Assembly: GCA_023313575.1 (NCBI GenBank)
Contig: JAJTTP010000018.1
Location: 434,001 to 498,000, forward strand
Origin: Eutypella sp. D-1
Taxonomy: Eukaryota; Ascomycota; Sordariomycetes; Xylariales; Diatrypaceae
DNA: 64,000 bases
Reading direction: 5' to 3'
Numbering within the stretch: the first letter of the stretch is position 1; every line of letters begins with the position of its first letter. A model generated the notes under the pieces. It saw only the letters and a program-made list of their open reading frames with translations. It had not been told where the DNA came from and made no database searches. Of this stretch, positions 47,418-59,142 are shown piece by piece. The translations under genes and the position numbers were made by a program.

Positions 47418-49008
47418 GTAGTACCATAGGGTCTTGGCCACAACGAGGCTGACCTCGAGGTACGCCATGGCCTTACCTCCACAGCCCCGTGAGCCTAGAA
47501 GGAAGGGGGCAAACGCACTGTGCATCTTCTTCCTCTGGGGTTCCGGTGTGTGTGCGGGAAGCCAACGTTCTGGACTGAAAGTGAATGGGTCCTGGAAGTA
47601 ATCCTCGTTGTGGTGAATCGCGTAGATATTAACACCGAACAGGGTCCCCTCGGGTATGACGTGACCGTCGATGACCAGCGGTTGGCTCCGATCGTCCGTC
47701 GAGGACCGCTCTCGCCACATTGTGCCGGGCCCCGGCGGAGCCATTCGCAGGGTCTCGTCGATGCAGGCGCGGAGGTATTGACAGCCTGCCAGCTGCGGCC
47801 CGCCGCGGATCTCGTCACTCGTCTTAAATGTGGAGCGGATCTCCTGCGCTAGAATCTCGTAGCTCTGCTTGTTACGTGACAAGTAAAACAATAGACCATT
47901 GATCGCGGTCGTGGCAGATTCCCCTCCTAATGCCACAGAAAAGTGTCAGGTGTATCTTCGAATCGAGCTGGATCGGGGTGGAGGGAGTAAGAACGTGGAA
48001 ATGATTTAATCAGGGGGCTTTACCTGCGGGGAAGAAGAAGAGTGCCTCAGACCAAATCTCGCCCACTGTGATATTATCACCGGGAGATGCTTGCATTGCA
48101 TCTATCACGACGGAGTAGAGGTCATACTTGGCGTGTTTTTCCTCCTTCAACCGCGACGCAATCATGCTTTCTAAGAGGCGCAGGTAGCTCTCCTTCTTCA
48201 TCAGCATCAGGACGTATACGACGACCTCTAGGTGAAGCTTAGCCAGCAAAGGATACTGCATGTACGTATTTAACCGGTGATTCCCGCCCTTCAGACTGCC
48301 GATCATATGTCGGTTTTTCGAGCTTGTCTGGAGTTTCAACTGGTAGCCAAAAGCCAGAAGTCCCACGATATCGAGGGCCATAAATTTGACGCGCTGGGAA
48401 ACGTTGACTGGCGTGGATGCTCGGGCGGGCGTCAAGAGCTGCTTGATGAACACGTTTATCTGCTCTGTCATCGTGGGCTCGAATATCCGCATCGACCGCT
48501 CAGAGAGCACGCTGCCAATGAGCCTGCGCTTAATTCTGTGGGCCCGCGCGTCGATCACGTTGAAAATGTTGTAATGAGAGCCCAGTTTCGTCGCCAGGTA
48601 GGTGCTGGCCTTTTGAACCCTCGTATTCTCGTGGATATCTGCACTCGTAGTCAGATTTCTCAATACTCGATATCGTCAGAGTTCGCCCATACCGTGAAGA
48701 GCTTTGGCTGTATTAAAGACCAGCTTATTCGGTCGTTGTCTGATCACAGGACCTGAGACACTTGATCAGTGCACTTCCCTTCGCGATTTCGATGTGAGGA
48801 CTAGAGCTATTCTCACCATATTTCAAATGGTCTTGCCGGGTAACAATATGCAGACATCGGGAAAAAGAATGGTAAGCGCCGTAGCCGTCGAAAATCTTGG
48901 CGGCTGGGGGTCCGGGATAGCCCCTTAACGGGTGGAGTAGCAAACGGTAGCCCACAAGACAGACAAGCTTTTTAGAAAAGTTAGTTCTTTAAAGTCGCTT
49001 TCGGACAT

Positions 49009-50651
49009 TTAGCTATTGCTTACATAAGAGGCGAAGGCACAGATAAAGTACCCGGCCGCGGAGTTCAGAGGAGGCGAGAGCGGCATTGCCAGAGAAGGCG
49101 TCGCCGTCAACGAGGTTGAATCTATATCTATCCTTTTACAGAATGGCGTCAAAGACACAATTCGAGAGGGCACTCTCTACTAAGGTTGAGGTCGATGTTA
49201 GTAGGCGATACATGCGCCCGTAGGTGTTTCAATGATAATCAGATGACTTCCCCTCATGCTATGGAGATGGCAGGATTTAAGTACGGTATGGAGAACAAGT
49301 GCTAACGGAGTTCATCCCGTCAGTTATAAACGAGGGGAATATACTTCAGCATCACACCCGTGTAGATCTTACCTGAGGTGGCCACCTATGTAATCAAATC
49401 GGGGCCCGGGAAACTTGCAGATGTCGTGCAACGTTTCGTGACTTGGCATTACATGGGCCCTATGCGACAGATACAATTCCTAATCCGCAACAGATGTAAG
49501 TAGGCAGGTTGGTAGATATTATATTCCCTCGTCCATATTCTTCCTCGAAATAATGCTGGCCGCCTATTTCGGTACCGATAGAGACACAACAAGGTAAGGC
49601 AGAATTAATATCCGACTGCCTACACTTCTATCAACGGTATTCTGACTATTGGGGCTTGGTGCCCCCCCTCCCCCCAGGCTGTGTTTACACTGTAGATAGT
49701 GTAGTAAGAGTGGATATCAGACAGCGCCAGTATAGTTGATGATGGATTCACGATGGGCCACGTGACGTAGCTGTAGGCAAGCTTTCCATCAGCCGTTGTT
49801 CGGCGATGCATAAAGATGTAATAAAAACCGTTGTGCGACAATATACGATCGGTCCTTTTTGCTTCCCGGCGGCAGGTGATAAGTAACAGATAGCCCAAGG
49901 ACAACAGGATGGCCGGCAAGCGGGATGGCAGGGTCCTCAAAGAGTTTTCCCAGGGATGAATTTAGGCAAACTAGATGATACTCAAGTAGCACATGATTGG
50001 AGCGCTATGCTGCCACCTACATGTGTTACATGTCCCAAGCTGGCGGTGACCATCCCTGGTTTTAGAGCGCGTGTTTGCTTAATCTCCTTGGCCCAAGATC
50101 TGGTGCGGGATTAAACGTCTCTGTCCGTTGCAAATACGGTTATCGCCCATGTGGCCCAGAACATAACGAGAGTGCAATCATTAACCCGATTCACAGACAC
50201 TGTGAAGAGAGATAGTTACACGCCTACACGCCCGTAAGGTGGAATATGCGGTTTTGATATCAAGTTCTACCAGACATCACACTATATTATCGTGAAATAT
50301 GGCATCCCGGGAGCTTAGTAGAAGTGTGGTGCTTCACATATTTAATCATAGTGGTCTCGCAATTCCTGTCCTCTTCATTTGTGCTCCCATACTATTTCTC
50401 CCAATCAAAGGCAGTTACCTGGAAGCCTGTACGCTCCCTCCCTCAAAGGAATAAGCACTTAACAGGTCTGCGATGACGTGGCCTATCTATCTCAAAAACC
50501 AAAGGTGGTGGCGCGCGGTTGCTCTTGACACGTCAGTTTTCATTATCGTCAGCGCTCCAGCCTTACAAACAATGATACTGCAATCTACTTCTAAATCGCC
50601 GCCCCTGACCTTCCACCAGCCGACTTTAATTCCACCACCTCTATCTTCGCC
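49009..50651. other. Intergenic region, no gene recognised
   Basis: About 1.6 kb. No frame shows family features or codon bias. The right end presumably carries the promoter of the membrane protein gene. Confidence 0.4.
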
Positions 50652-51653
50652 ATGTCCGAATCATACACAGGCGTCTGTGCTGAATTACAGGGCACAATGC
50701 AATCCTGCGCGTCGCGCGTCGACTCGCTCCGCGCAGACTGCACCAGATCTTACACAGCCTTGACTCAATGGCCCGGGCCGTGCGAATGCTCCTACTATGC
50801 ACAAGACCGTATGCACCCACGTTTCGCTGAGTCCGTTCATATTGCGTGTCCTGCGCTCATCACATGGATGTCTTGGTTTGCGGGGCCACTTCTTGCACAA
50901 TCGTAATTACTTCTAAGTCTAGGTAACATCACGAGACAATGTACGCTGACCCCGCCGGGTACTGCAGTAATGTGCTTCGACGAGCAAGAGCTCTGTGCTT
51001 CCCAAGCTTGGTCGCAGGTGCCGCAGTGGTTTCGAGACGGCGTCACCAGTTGTCTGGCTAAGGATGCCAACTATACGGTTCGCGCTGAGCTGGGAACTTT
51101 CGAAGACCCTTTTACGGTAGTCGAACTGGCGGGTAGCCTGGCGTCGAAGACATCTACGACCGACCCGGAGTCTACGGCCAATCCGGGGTCTATGTCAGGA
51201 ATGACGCCAGACATGACGCGGAGCATAGACGAGACAGCCACCTCTGAGGTTCCAACGACTACTGTCACGTTATCACCTGATCCTCCGAGACATTCTCTGT
51301 CAAGGGAGGCTATCGCGGGCATTGTGGTCGGATCCGTACTCGGCGTATTACTGCTGCTTGTCGTCGCCTACGTCTTCTACCGTCGAAGAGCTAAGCGCAA
51401 TGTTAGAGCCGGTGTGAATATCCATGAGAGACCGAGAGACAAGCCCGAACTAGATGGAACTGGAGCTTCCAGAGTAGCCTTGGAAATACACGGCGTGGAA
51501 ATCCATGAAATGCAGTCCACGGATATTCACGGCGATCCAAGATGGGAATTAGATGGTATCCCTCATCAGGAGCCTGTTGAGCTATTCGCAGAGTGCAGGC
51601 CAGAGATCAGGGATGCGGAGGCCACTCTGTCTCACCCACCCCCTAATAAGTAG
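50652..51653 (+). CDS. Single-pass membrane protein with Cys-containing ectodomain
   Basis: Exons 50652-50808 and 50923-51653 (114-nt intron, phase 1) give 295 residues. The first about 110 residues contain spaced cysteines (in VCAEL, QSCASR, DCTRS, PCECS, RQCTL, VMCF, ELCAS, SCLAK) and an Asn-linked glycosylation site, NIT. A Ser/Thr-rich stalk follows (about 125-178), then a strong transmembrane helix at about 183-205 (AIAGIVVGSVLGVLLLLVVA) with a basic stop-transfer YRRRAKR. The cytoplasmic tail is about 85 residues and contains repeated IHE/IHG steps. The layout resembles fungal wall-sensor or receptor-like proteins. No N-terminal signal peptide is visible at the chosen ATG, so an upstream exon could be missing. 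Function unknown. Confidence 0.75.
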
Positions 51654-52344
51654 TCGCTTTGCTAGGCACGCGATATGATAGTGGGGATGGATGCGGGACG
51701 CCACAGCTATTCCCGAAGTGATGGAAACGAGAGAAGTGAATTTGCAAGATTTGATAATTAGATGGTTACTCTTTCTTGTTTGATGAGGCCTAAATTATTC
51801 TGACAGGCCTTTGGACATTACGAGATATAATTTTGTTTGCTTGTTCGTATCTTTTTGTTTATAAAGCCGTGGCGGCAATGATTGGGTCCTTGCGGCGGAC
51901 CTCTCGAGGAGTATATGGTGTAGGGAGCCGACAGTTCGAGCTATCTACCAGGCAGTACGAGGCCCTTGCTGACATTGTCTAAATCTTGCCTATTGGCTAC
52001 GAAAACGCTCGATCTGTCCCTAGATATCAAGTCGAATTTAAAGAATCCTGAATAAGGAGCATCGCAATACAGTAGGAACTGATCATGCATTTCCAAAATT
52101 CTAGCAAATATGAAAACCTATAGATGGTAGGACGCGGGTCAATATAGTCCCGTGACTCCATAGATAGGAGAGGGCCCCACAATATATAGTATGTAGGCTG
52201 CTTTTATTGGTTGCGACTAGCTACTATGCACTAACGCTAGCTGTACGAAGTTTTGGTTTACAACAACGCCAAGCCATCATCCTACGTACTTCCTTCATTC
52301 GGATACGTCAGGAAAACAACCAGCTTTGAGGGACTCTACTTAGC
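51654..52344. other. Intergenic region
   Basis: About 690 bp; 3' end of the membrane-protein gene and promoter of the RNase H gene. No other signal. Confidence 0.5.
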
Positions 52345-53376
52345 ATGCGGATTGGTCTTAACCCTCGTCTTTTATTCCGCCGGCAAAGTCTAACTCGACA
52401 TCTGGAAACCAAGAAACCCTGGCTAACCACAAGCCGATCATTGACAATGCCACCTCCACGAAGACAAGTTGTTGATGAGTCGGAGGCCGAGGACCAACCA
52501 CGGATTGTCCTCGACGTACACCGCGACTTCACTCTGACGGGCGCTAATCCCCCTACCGTCTTCAAGCTCCACGAGTTCGATCCACAAGTTGAGGGGCCCA
52601 ATGGTGAGTTAATACCATATCAAGGCGTCCTTGCAGTCCGCCCAGTACCCATTCCGGCCGATGTAGCGCGTGCAAAGGCTGCTATGGGCCAAGGCGTGAA
52701 TGGCGTCTGGACTGGCACCCGGTTCGACTCCACCGAGAGCCCAGATTTCCTCTTCCCCGTCCGAACGGTGAACACACCCGGCCAGCACGTGCTCGAGCGC
52801 TTTTGCATCCGGCGGCGCTTCGCCCCCCAGATCTCGGGGTTGAAGACGATGCTGATCTACAGCGACGGCGCCTGCACGAACAACGGCGCTGTCGACAAAG
52901 ACGACAACGTGCCGCGCGGCGGCTCCGCCTTCGTGTTCAACCATCACCCGTCAGGAACGCAGTCCTTTGCGCTCGAGACCCAGGGCCCCGATGGTCAGGT
53001 GTATCCACACACGAGCAACCGGGCGGAGCTGCGGGCCGTTATCGCGGCGCTCGCGTTCCGCATCTGGTGGGGCGAAGGTTGGGAGCGGCTCGTCATCGCC
53101 ACTGATTCCGAGTATGTGGGCAAGGGTGCCACCGAGTGGCTGCGCAGCTGGGCCGGCCGGGACTGGCGCACGTCAGGCAGCAAGCACGTCGCCAACCAAG
53201 ACCTCTGGCGGGCTCTTTCCGAGGCTCTGGGCAGCTATGCCGAGGCCGGCTGTGAGGTCTCCTTCTGGATGGTGCCGCGGCAGGCGAATGGCAAGGCCGA
53301 TGCTGCGGCTAAGGCTGCTGCTGCGCGCGGTGGTGGCCATGAGGAGTACCGAAATACTCCAGGAGTATTGGTCTAG
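52345..53376 (+). CDS. Ribonuclease H (type 1)
   Basis: Single exon, 343 residues. The RNase H fold occupies about 168-330: IYSDGACTNNG (Asp174), TSNRAELRAVIAAL (Glu228), IATDSEYVGKGATEWL (Asp254) and PRQANGKADAAAK (Asp319) supply the DEDD metal-binding set. It hydrolyses the RNA strand of RNA:DNA hybrids. The N-terminal 34 residues are rich in Arg and hydroxylated residues and lack acids until Glu21, which could target mitochondria. A second in-frame Met at residue 35 (52447) starts MPPPRRQVVDE, so two products, mitochondrial and nuclear, are conceivable. No hybrid-binding domain is evident. Probably a chromosomal gene rather than a retroelement, since no reverse transcriptase is nearby. Confidence 0.88.
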   Translation: MRIGLNPRLLFRRQSLTRHLETKKPWLTTSRSLTMPPPRRQVVDESEAEDQPRIVLDVHRDFTLTGANPPTVFKLHEFDPQVEGPNGELIPYQGVLAVRPVPIPADVARAKAAMGQGVNGVWTGTRFDSTESPDFLFPVRTVNTPGQHVLERFCIRRRFAPQISGLKTMLIYSDGACTNNGAVDKDDNVPRGGSAFVFNHHPSGTQSFALETQGPDGQVYPHTSNRAELRAVIAALAFRIWWGEGWERLVIATDSEYVGKGATEWLRSWAGRDWRTSGSKHVANQDLWRALSEALGSYAEAGCEVSFWMVPRQANGKADAAAKAAAARGGGHEEYRNTPGVLV

Positions 53377-54597
53377 TACACGCATGAATGGCCGTATAGC
53401 AGAGGTAGCTCTAGACAGATAGTAAAACACCAGGGGCCGTATGACGCCAAAAGCAGGCTACTCTTTCAACGTACAGCTAATGACATCAAGTTGCTCGTAT
53501 GTTCATCAATTGCATACCGGAAGACGAGGATCTAGGCCAGAAACGTCTTTTATTAGTCTGTCGCACGTTGTTGCAATCATGCAAGTACAACTACGTGTGT
53601 CCAGGGGCTTGCGGAGAGTTATACTTACAATAGTGTATCGTACTTTGCGCTCTTAAGTCAAGCTGTTGGGTCTAGAGGGTGAGGGTCATACAGGCGTCCT
53701 CCCTCCAGCAATAAGCACCTCTATACACCGTGACAGACTTAGAGAGCAGTACAAGGATTATCGGGAACAGTTTACGAAGCCAGCTGAGGCTGATATAGGG
53801 GTGCACAATCTCGATTTCTCGGGAGAACATAGGCTTGAGCAAGTCTCTGACCCAATACGGTGTTGAATCTCTGGAGGAAGTAGAGCTGCAAAGCTGGATT
53901 GGTGAAAGTCTCAAAACTTAGGTCACCGCAATCAACACCATGGGTGGCGTCGCCGATTTCGCGACTATTGGGCATCTCTCGTAAGCAAAACCGAGCTACT
54001 ATGCATGGAGCGAATGAACAGGGTCTTAGATAGATAGGAGAGAGTAGACATCAAAGCGACAGTCTCATTCTAAAGCACTAGTCTGATAGAGTTACGAAGC
54101 ACCGGAGTGAAACGAAGGAGTCATTGCGTCGGCTTTTTTCTAGTGTCACTTTTCCCTTGTACGCGATACGTCTAGGAATAGAACACCGAAATATAGCTTT
54201 TATTGATGAAGCTCCTGCCAACCCGGTCTGTGAGCGTCGATGATTGTATATATAGCTCAAATTATGTATCCACTCCTATAAACAGCTGTAATCTCTGCTT
54301 CTTAGGTAGGAAAATGACTGAATAGGCAGTATGTCCTGTGTGCGTATACGCTAAGTTCGTCTGTAATAGACCGGCCCGCCAACGCTGCGAGGGCCGCCGA
54401 TAAGATATTTAAGTTAGGATAACGTAACTTCACCCCTGTTCCAAACTAGGTACCATCAGGCCAACATCGATCGATCAAACGGCATTCAATGAGGATATTA
54501 GTTATTTCTACGGAGTTGTGATGCCACCTCCTGTAGCATCGCTTCTTTCATTACTCTGAGTATCCCCAGGACATTTCAACAAACCACCATTCATCAA
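53377..54597. other. Intergenic region with LTR-end-like modules
   Basis: Contains the second copy of the paired module (54093-54113 and about 54196-54210) also seen near 46.1 kb. Otherwise no gene. Confidence 0.4.
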
Positions 54598-55612
54598 CTA
54601 TTCCTTTGCAAGGACGAAGCCAGTCTGATTCTCCACCCTAGTTCCCTCTGTGACAGCCTCGATTAATTCGTCACAGTACTCGGGAGCCTTGACCACGTAG
54701 TAGTTCTTGCCGTTCGCGAGGACAGTCTGCCCGAGCGCCTCCTCCGGCGGTACCCTGACCCCCTTGGAATCAACTATTTCCTCGCCGTCGGCTAGCATCA
54801 ACACAACCTTAGCGATCGTTTCGAGCGGTGTGAACACGTGCTCAGGGAAGCTTTCCCAGGCCTGCATGGGTATAATGGGTGTCTTGACAGCTCCGGGGCA
54901 GAGCGAGTTCACGCGGATACGGTCTGACTTCCAGTACCAGTCCGCAATGGAGCGCACGAGACCGACAACGCCATCTATAAAACGTCAAGTCCGTAAGTAA
55001 AAGCACTATTACAGTATTTTCAGGGGCTAAGATCCCTTACGCTTAGCAGCTGCATAGGTTGGCGAGCAGTAGCTAGGCCAAAGCCCGGAGCAGCTGGAAG
55101 TGACGACGATGGAGCCACCCTTTCCCGGTGACTGGCGGATGTAATGACGGGCGAGGTGGACCGTGTTGACGCAACCCTTAAGGTTAACCTCGATACTAGT
55201 CATGTTTACCTCCGGCGGCGGTTCGATCGTCTTCCCCGTGTCGGAGTAGAAGTTTGCGCGCTCGAGAATACCAGCATTAGCGAAGCAGAAGTCGAGCCGG
55301 TTTCCGCTGGTAATGAAGGCGGTCTTGAAAGCGGCTCCAAGCCCGACATAGTCCGTCAGATTGGCCTTGTGGAAGAATACATTCGGTATCGAAGCCGCGA
55401 CCTTCTTGCCTTCCTCCTCCTTAATGTCGATGATGTGTATTTGCCATCCTCCACGCGCAGCCAAGGCCTGAACCACAGCCAAGCCCATGCCACCAGCTAT
55501 ATATCCAGGACATGTCAATGGCTGATGATATGCATTATAACATTATAAAAGGTGCTTTAGGTAACTCACAGCCTCCTGTTACCACTGCCACTTTCTGGGT
55601 TTCTGAAGCCAT
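54598..55612 (-). CDS. Short-chain dehydrogenase/reductase (15-PGDH-like)
   Basis: Exons 55570-55612, 55041-55496 and 54598-54974 on the minus strand (introns 73 and 66 nt) give 291 residues. The cofactor motif TGGSGGMG is at 12-19. Asp in IHIIDIKEEE after beta-2 suggests NAD(H) preference. NAG is at 88-90, the catalytic Ser in IVVTSSCSG at about 148-149 and YAAAK at 162-166; VNSLCPGAVKTPI follows. This is the classical SDR architecture, closest in feel to fungal 15-hydroxyprostaglandin dehydrogenase-like enzymes. The substrate is unknown. The start at 55612 fits the usual short N-terminus. No partner gene is adjacent. Confidence 0.92.
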
Positions 55613-57853
55613 TGTGTCTCACGTATGATAGCGTCAAGTGGGAGTAAATCGTCTGTGATGGTGTGTAGTTGGTTCGGACCGTGGACGGGATGTGACCTTA
55701 GAAGACAAGAATTACACGAGCTTTGGAATTAACAGGACATAGACCATGTGTTCGCGGATAACGGGTCCCGAGGAATGCCACGGTAAACCCTGGCCTCAAC
55801 ATATGAGATGGGACCTTGACCCGGTACCATAATGTCAATATACATAGGTAAAATGGACATGGAAGACGCTCACACCGCAAGATAAGTATAGTACTCGACA
55901 TGAGCCCAAGAATTTAACTAACTCACAAGAGCTTGGTGAGACAGAATATCAGTGGAGCTTCGATCTCACACCCATACTAACTGATACCTAAATGGGTGTC
56001 GAAGAAGTACTTAGCCTGATGCCAAGTAGTCTGTTGAGCCGGTCTGTTAGTCAATGATCTGACGATTTACTCAAGAGGGGATAAGCGATTTGATGGATCG
56101 GCAGGTTATGTTTGCTCAAAACCCGCCTCACTTCTGGCTTGATACCTACTATAATGGTAGCCTTCTAGCTTAGATGATAGAATTGGCTGGGTTTTCGTCA
56201 CTAGTATGTAGACAGCTATGTCGTGCAGCGTCTTTACAGCGACCAACATGTTACTCACATGAAGCTACGTTGGCCTCAAGACAACACTGACAGCTAAAAT
56301 CACGTGAGTCTTGCGCAGAGCTTGGACAAGGTCAGAGCTCGATGGACACCACCACTTACGCCTGTGCTTTTTGTCTGATGCATGGTACCTTGTGCAGCTT
56401 GCTGGAAGGAAGGGGAGGGGAGGAGGGTCGGGCATGGCTAACTTAGAATTCTCCGGAGCCCTTCCGTTCAGGGCCATACATAATAGTTAAGTGAAGAGGG
56501 GGTTTGGGGTTCGCGTATAATTCTTCATGGGCTGTCAAAACAGGGGTATTTACCCAATGGAAACCTAACAATGCAGCTTCGTCCCACTATAATAGACCGT
56601 AGTCTTAGGTTTCTCCATTATAACCTGGGCTGCACTTAGTCTCTTATGTAGTCTAGGGCTGTGAAGGGCTATGCGGTTGGTAATAAACATGCTATATCTG
56701 ATTGGACGCCTAGATTTCATGCCCCAGGATTTGTTCGGACGGTAAGGCTTGGAGCTACTAAGAAGAATCCGGACGGAGCTAAGAATGGTCTATCAAGTAC
56801 CGGCTGCTCAAAATATACCTAACAGCCGACAAAACAAAGATATTACGCTTAAAAACATATCGGCATAAATTGAAATGAGTACGGAATTTTATTATTATAA
56901 TAGATTTCTGTCTTTCGCGTTATTCGAATTGTTTAAATTATTTGAAGTGTTATACGTGATGTGGATAGATTTTAGCTCCGTCCGGTTTCTTCCCAGTGCG
57001 TCCACTAAGGACGGGTGGCCAGCCGGCTGGTAAGCCTAAGACTGGGGCCAATTACGTACAGATCTTACATAGGAGACGGATTTTATATTGTTATGTACCT
57101 AAGCCGTTAGTCTGCGTGCGGAAGGATTTGTCTAAACGGCGGCTCCACTTGGCATAATGGGTCCTTAATACCACAGTCTTGCTGTCTTGATGTGTGCGTT
57201 CTGGTTATGTAGATTATTAGTCGGGACATTATCCTACAAAATTAGTGGCACGGCTGAGCCCTAGGGTCTTGAGTTTCCATGGGTTCTGCGTCTTTACGAT
57301 GTGAAGGATCCAATAACGTGCCGGACACACCATGTATCAATAGATACCAATAGAAATGTATTATAGCATTCATGCCATGGATTTCCATGTATGCAGAAGG
57401 CAAAAGCCGATGAAGAGATACTAGCCATCGGCTTTCTAGACCATGATACATCGTTCCTGGGCGCAGGCAACAAGACGGCCGGGTATCTAAGTGTGCAGGT
57501 ATGGCCCTTGTAGAAAGAACTTTAGGGAAAGTAATCTGCTAAACTTACGCGAAGCGAGGTTTGGAAAGTCCATAAAGGGATGGTGATCTTCATCCCCCCA
57601 GTTATAGGCAATCTGCCCGGTGAAGCCCCCAGGGACCTCAGATCGGATCACAAACTAATACTATACGAATGATACCGTTCATGCCCGTGCATATAGTGCA
57701 AGCCAACTATTACTCCTCATAGTATAGTTGCATCGTTCTATCCCATAAGATTGTTTATCCTCCTGCCTCTCCTTTCTTGAACCATTTTCACTTCACATTC
57801 GCTCGTTTTTAGTTCCTTTTCTGCGCCAGAGTGACCTCCAAGCGCTATTCGTG
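55613..57853. other. Intergenic region with an inverted repeat
   Basis: About 2.2 kb without recognised genes. An inverted repeat with 20-bp arms (56763-56782 and 56972-56991) encloses AT-rich sequence. A pyrimidine-rich promoter-like stretch lies at 57755-57830 before the next gene. Confidence 0.45.
56763..56991. repeat. Inverted repeat, possible MITE remnant
   Basis: Arms at 56763-56782 and 56972-56991 are reverse complements with one mismatch in 20. They share the core CCGGACGGAGCTAA. The 189-bp interior is AT-rich. No clear target duplication was found. Confidence 0.55.
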
Positions 57854-59142
57854 ATGGATCCTTCGCTGAAGCCACTTATCACAGAATTCTGGGTTGAATA
57901 TGCTCTCGGCACTGCCGTTATGCTGGTTCGATTCTATGCCAGATGGAAGGTCGCAGGCTTTAAGAACCCGCAATTAGACGACTGGTTCATCTTCTTGGCA
58001 TTTGTGAGTTTGGAGGACAGCCGCGTACAATCACGCATTGCACCGTGATGTCCAGAACTAACTCAGGCCGGTAGTTGCTATGGATACCCCTTATCACCGG
58101 GATGCATTTTACAATGGTTTTTGGAAACAACATAGGGCAGACAGAAGAGAGCGTATGGCAGATCCCACCAGAAATGGCAGAGAGCATGGTCAAAGGCTCC
58201 AAATTGGGTTTCTCAACTTGGATCTTATACATGTCCTTTATTTGGTCGTTGAAAGCCGCCGTCCTATCACTCTGTTACAGAATCGCGTATGTCTACCGTG
58301 CGCCCCCGGCAACGAAAAACAGGCACGACTTGTCAAGCTAATTCAGCATCTATCGGACAGTAAAGGTCTTCCTACCGAGATGAAAATTGTCAAGGGAGTA
58401 GGCGTTATTTCAGCCACCGCCTACGTAGCATGTGTTCTAGGACATGTTCTCCAATGCCTACCTGTGCACAAAACATGGCAAATCCAGCCCTATCCAGGAG
58501 ACAACTGCACCCTTCGAAATGCCAACTACTATATCATCGCGGTCCTAAACACTATGTAAGTCTGTCCTGCCGTTCTGGAATGAGCTTCTATTAATTCTCT
58601 CGACTAGTACCGACGCATGCATTATCGCAACTCCGTTTCCGGTCCTAATGAAAGCTAACCTTTCCTTGAAGCGCAAGTTGCTCCTGGTACCGCTGGTCTG
58701 CTCCGGTTTCTTCATCATGATTGCCACAATCCTCAGAGCCTACTACTCTCTCGACGACATTACTAAATTGCCTATCGCGGCGGCATGGGCATCACGAGAG
58801 GAATTCGTCGCCGCAGTTGCTGTCTGCATCCCCGGAATCAAGCCCCTAATTAGCGGATCGAAGTGGGTCAAGTCGCAGAACAAATCAGGAGACAGATACG
58901 GGTCCAACAAGAACAATGGCACTGGTGGTGGCGGGTGGTCAGCTTCGTTCAAGAAGCCTACTCAGAATTTCGAGATGTCGAACGGGATGACCTGGGATAT
59001 CAAGGGAAACAAGCACAAGGGACACCGGCTTTCGTCGAGCGGCAGCCAGGAGTTTATCATCGACAAGGGCGGTCAGTCGACAGGAGAGGATGGCCACGCA
59101 ATCACGATCACCAAGGAGACCATCGTGTCTCGAACGCACTAG
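57854..59142 (+). CDS. Fungal rhodopsin-like (PTH11-related) integral membrane protein
   Basis: Exons 57854-58003, 58075-58286, 58361-58555 and 58608-59142 (introns 71, 74 and 52 nt) give 363 residues. The N-terminus has VRFYARWKVAGFKNPQLDDWFI, a hallmark of the fungal rhodopsin domain. Hydrophobic helices follow, with a CLPVHKTWQ segment and INxx-like NTITDACIIATPFPVLMK near helix 6, and a last helix before EEFVAAVAVCIPGIKPLI. These proteins are seven-helix and plasma-membrane located, and some relatives act as G-protein-coupled sensors in plant pathogens; ligand and function are unknown here. The hydrophilic tail of about 100 residues is rich in Ser, Gly and Lys. Several splice acceptors compete; the chosen ones keep family residues in frame. 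Confidence 0.85.

Larger units (their letters stand above)
46673..49008 (-). pseudogene. Cytochrome P450 disrupted by a MITE
   Basis: Minus-strand gene with four recognisable exons ending or starting at 48817, 48693-48752, 48024-48638 and 47926 down to 46673; introns 48753-48816, 48639-48692 and 47927-48023. Motifs: HPLRGYPGPPAAK, YGPVIRQRPNKLVFNTAKALH, I-helix AGGESATTA, K-helix DETLR, heme loop FLLGSRGCGGKAMA. After LWYY the frame runs into a 548-bp insertion (46870-47417). The genuine C-terminus DFEKAQGPLGD continues beyond it to EIEISE at 46673. The presumed ATG (49008) is separated from HPLRG by a one-base frameshift near 48935. Everything between these two lesions is open and spliceable, so decay is recent. 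Confidence 0.88.
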
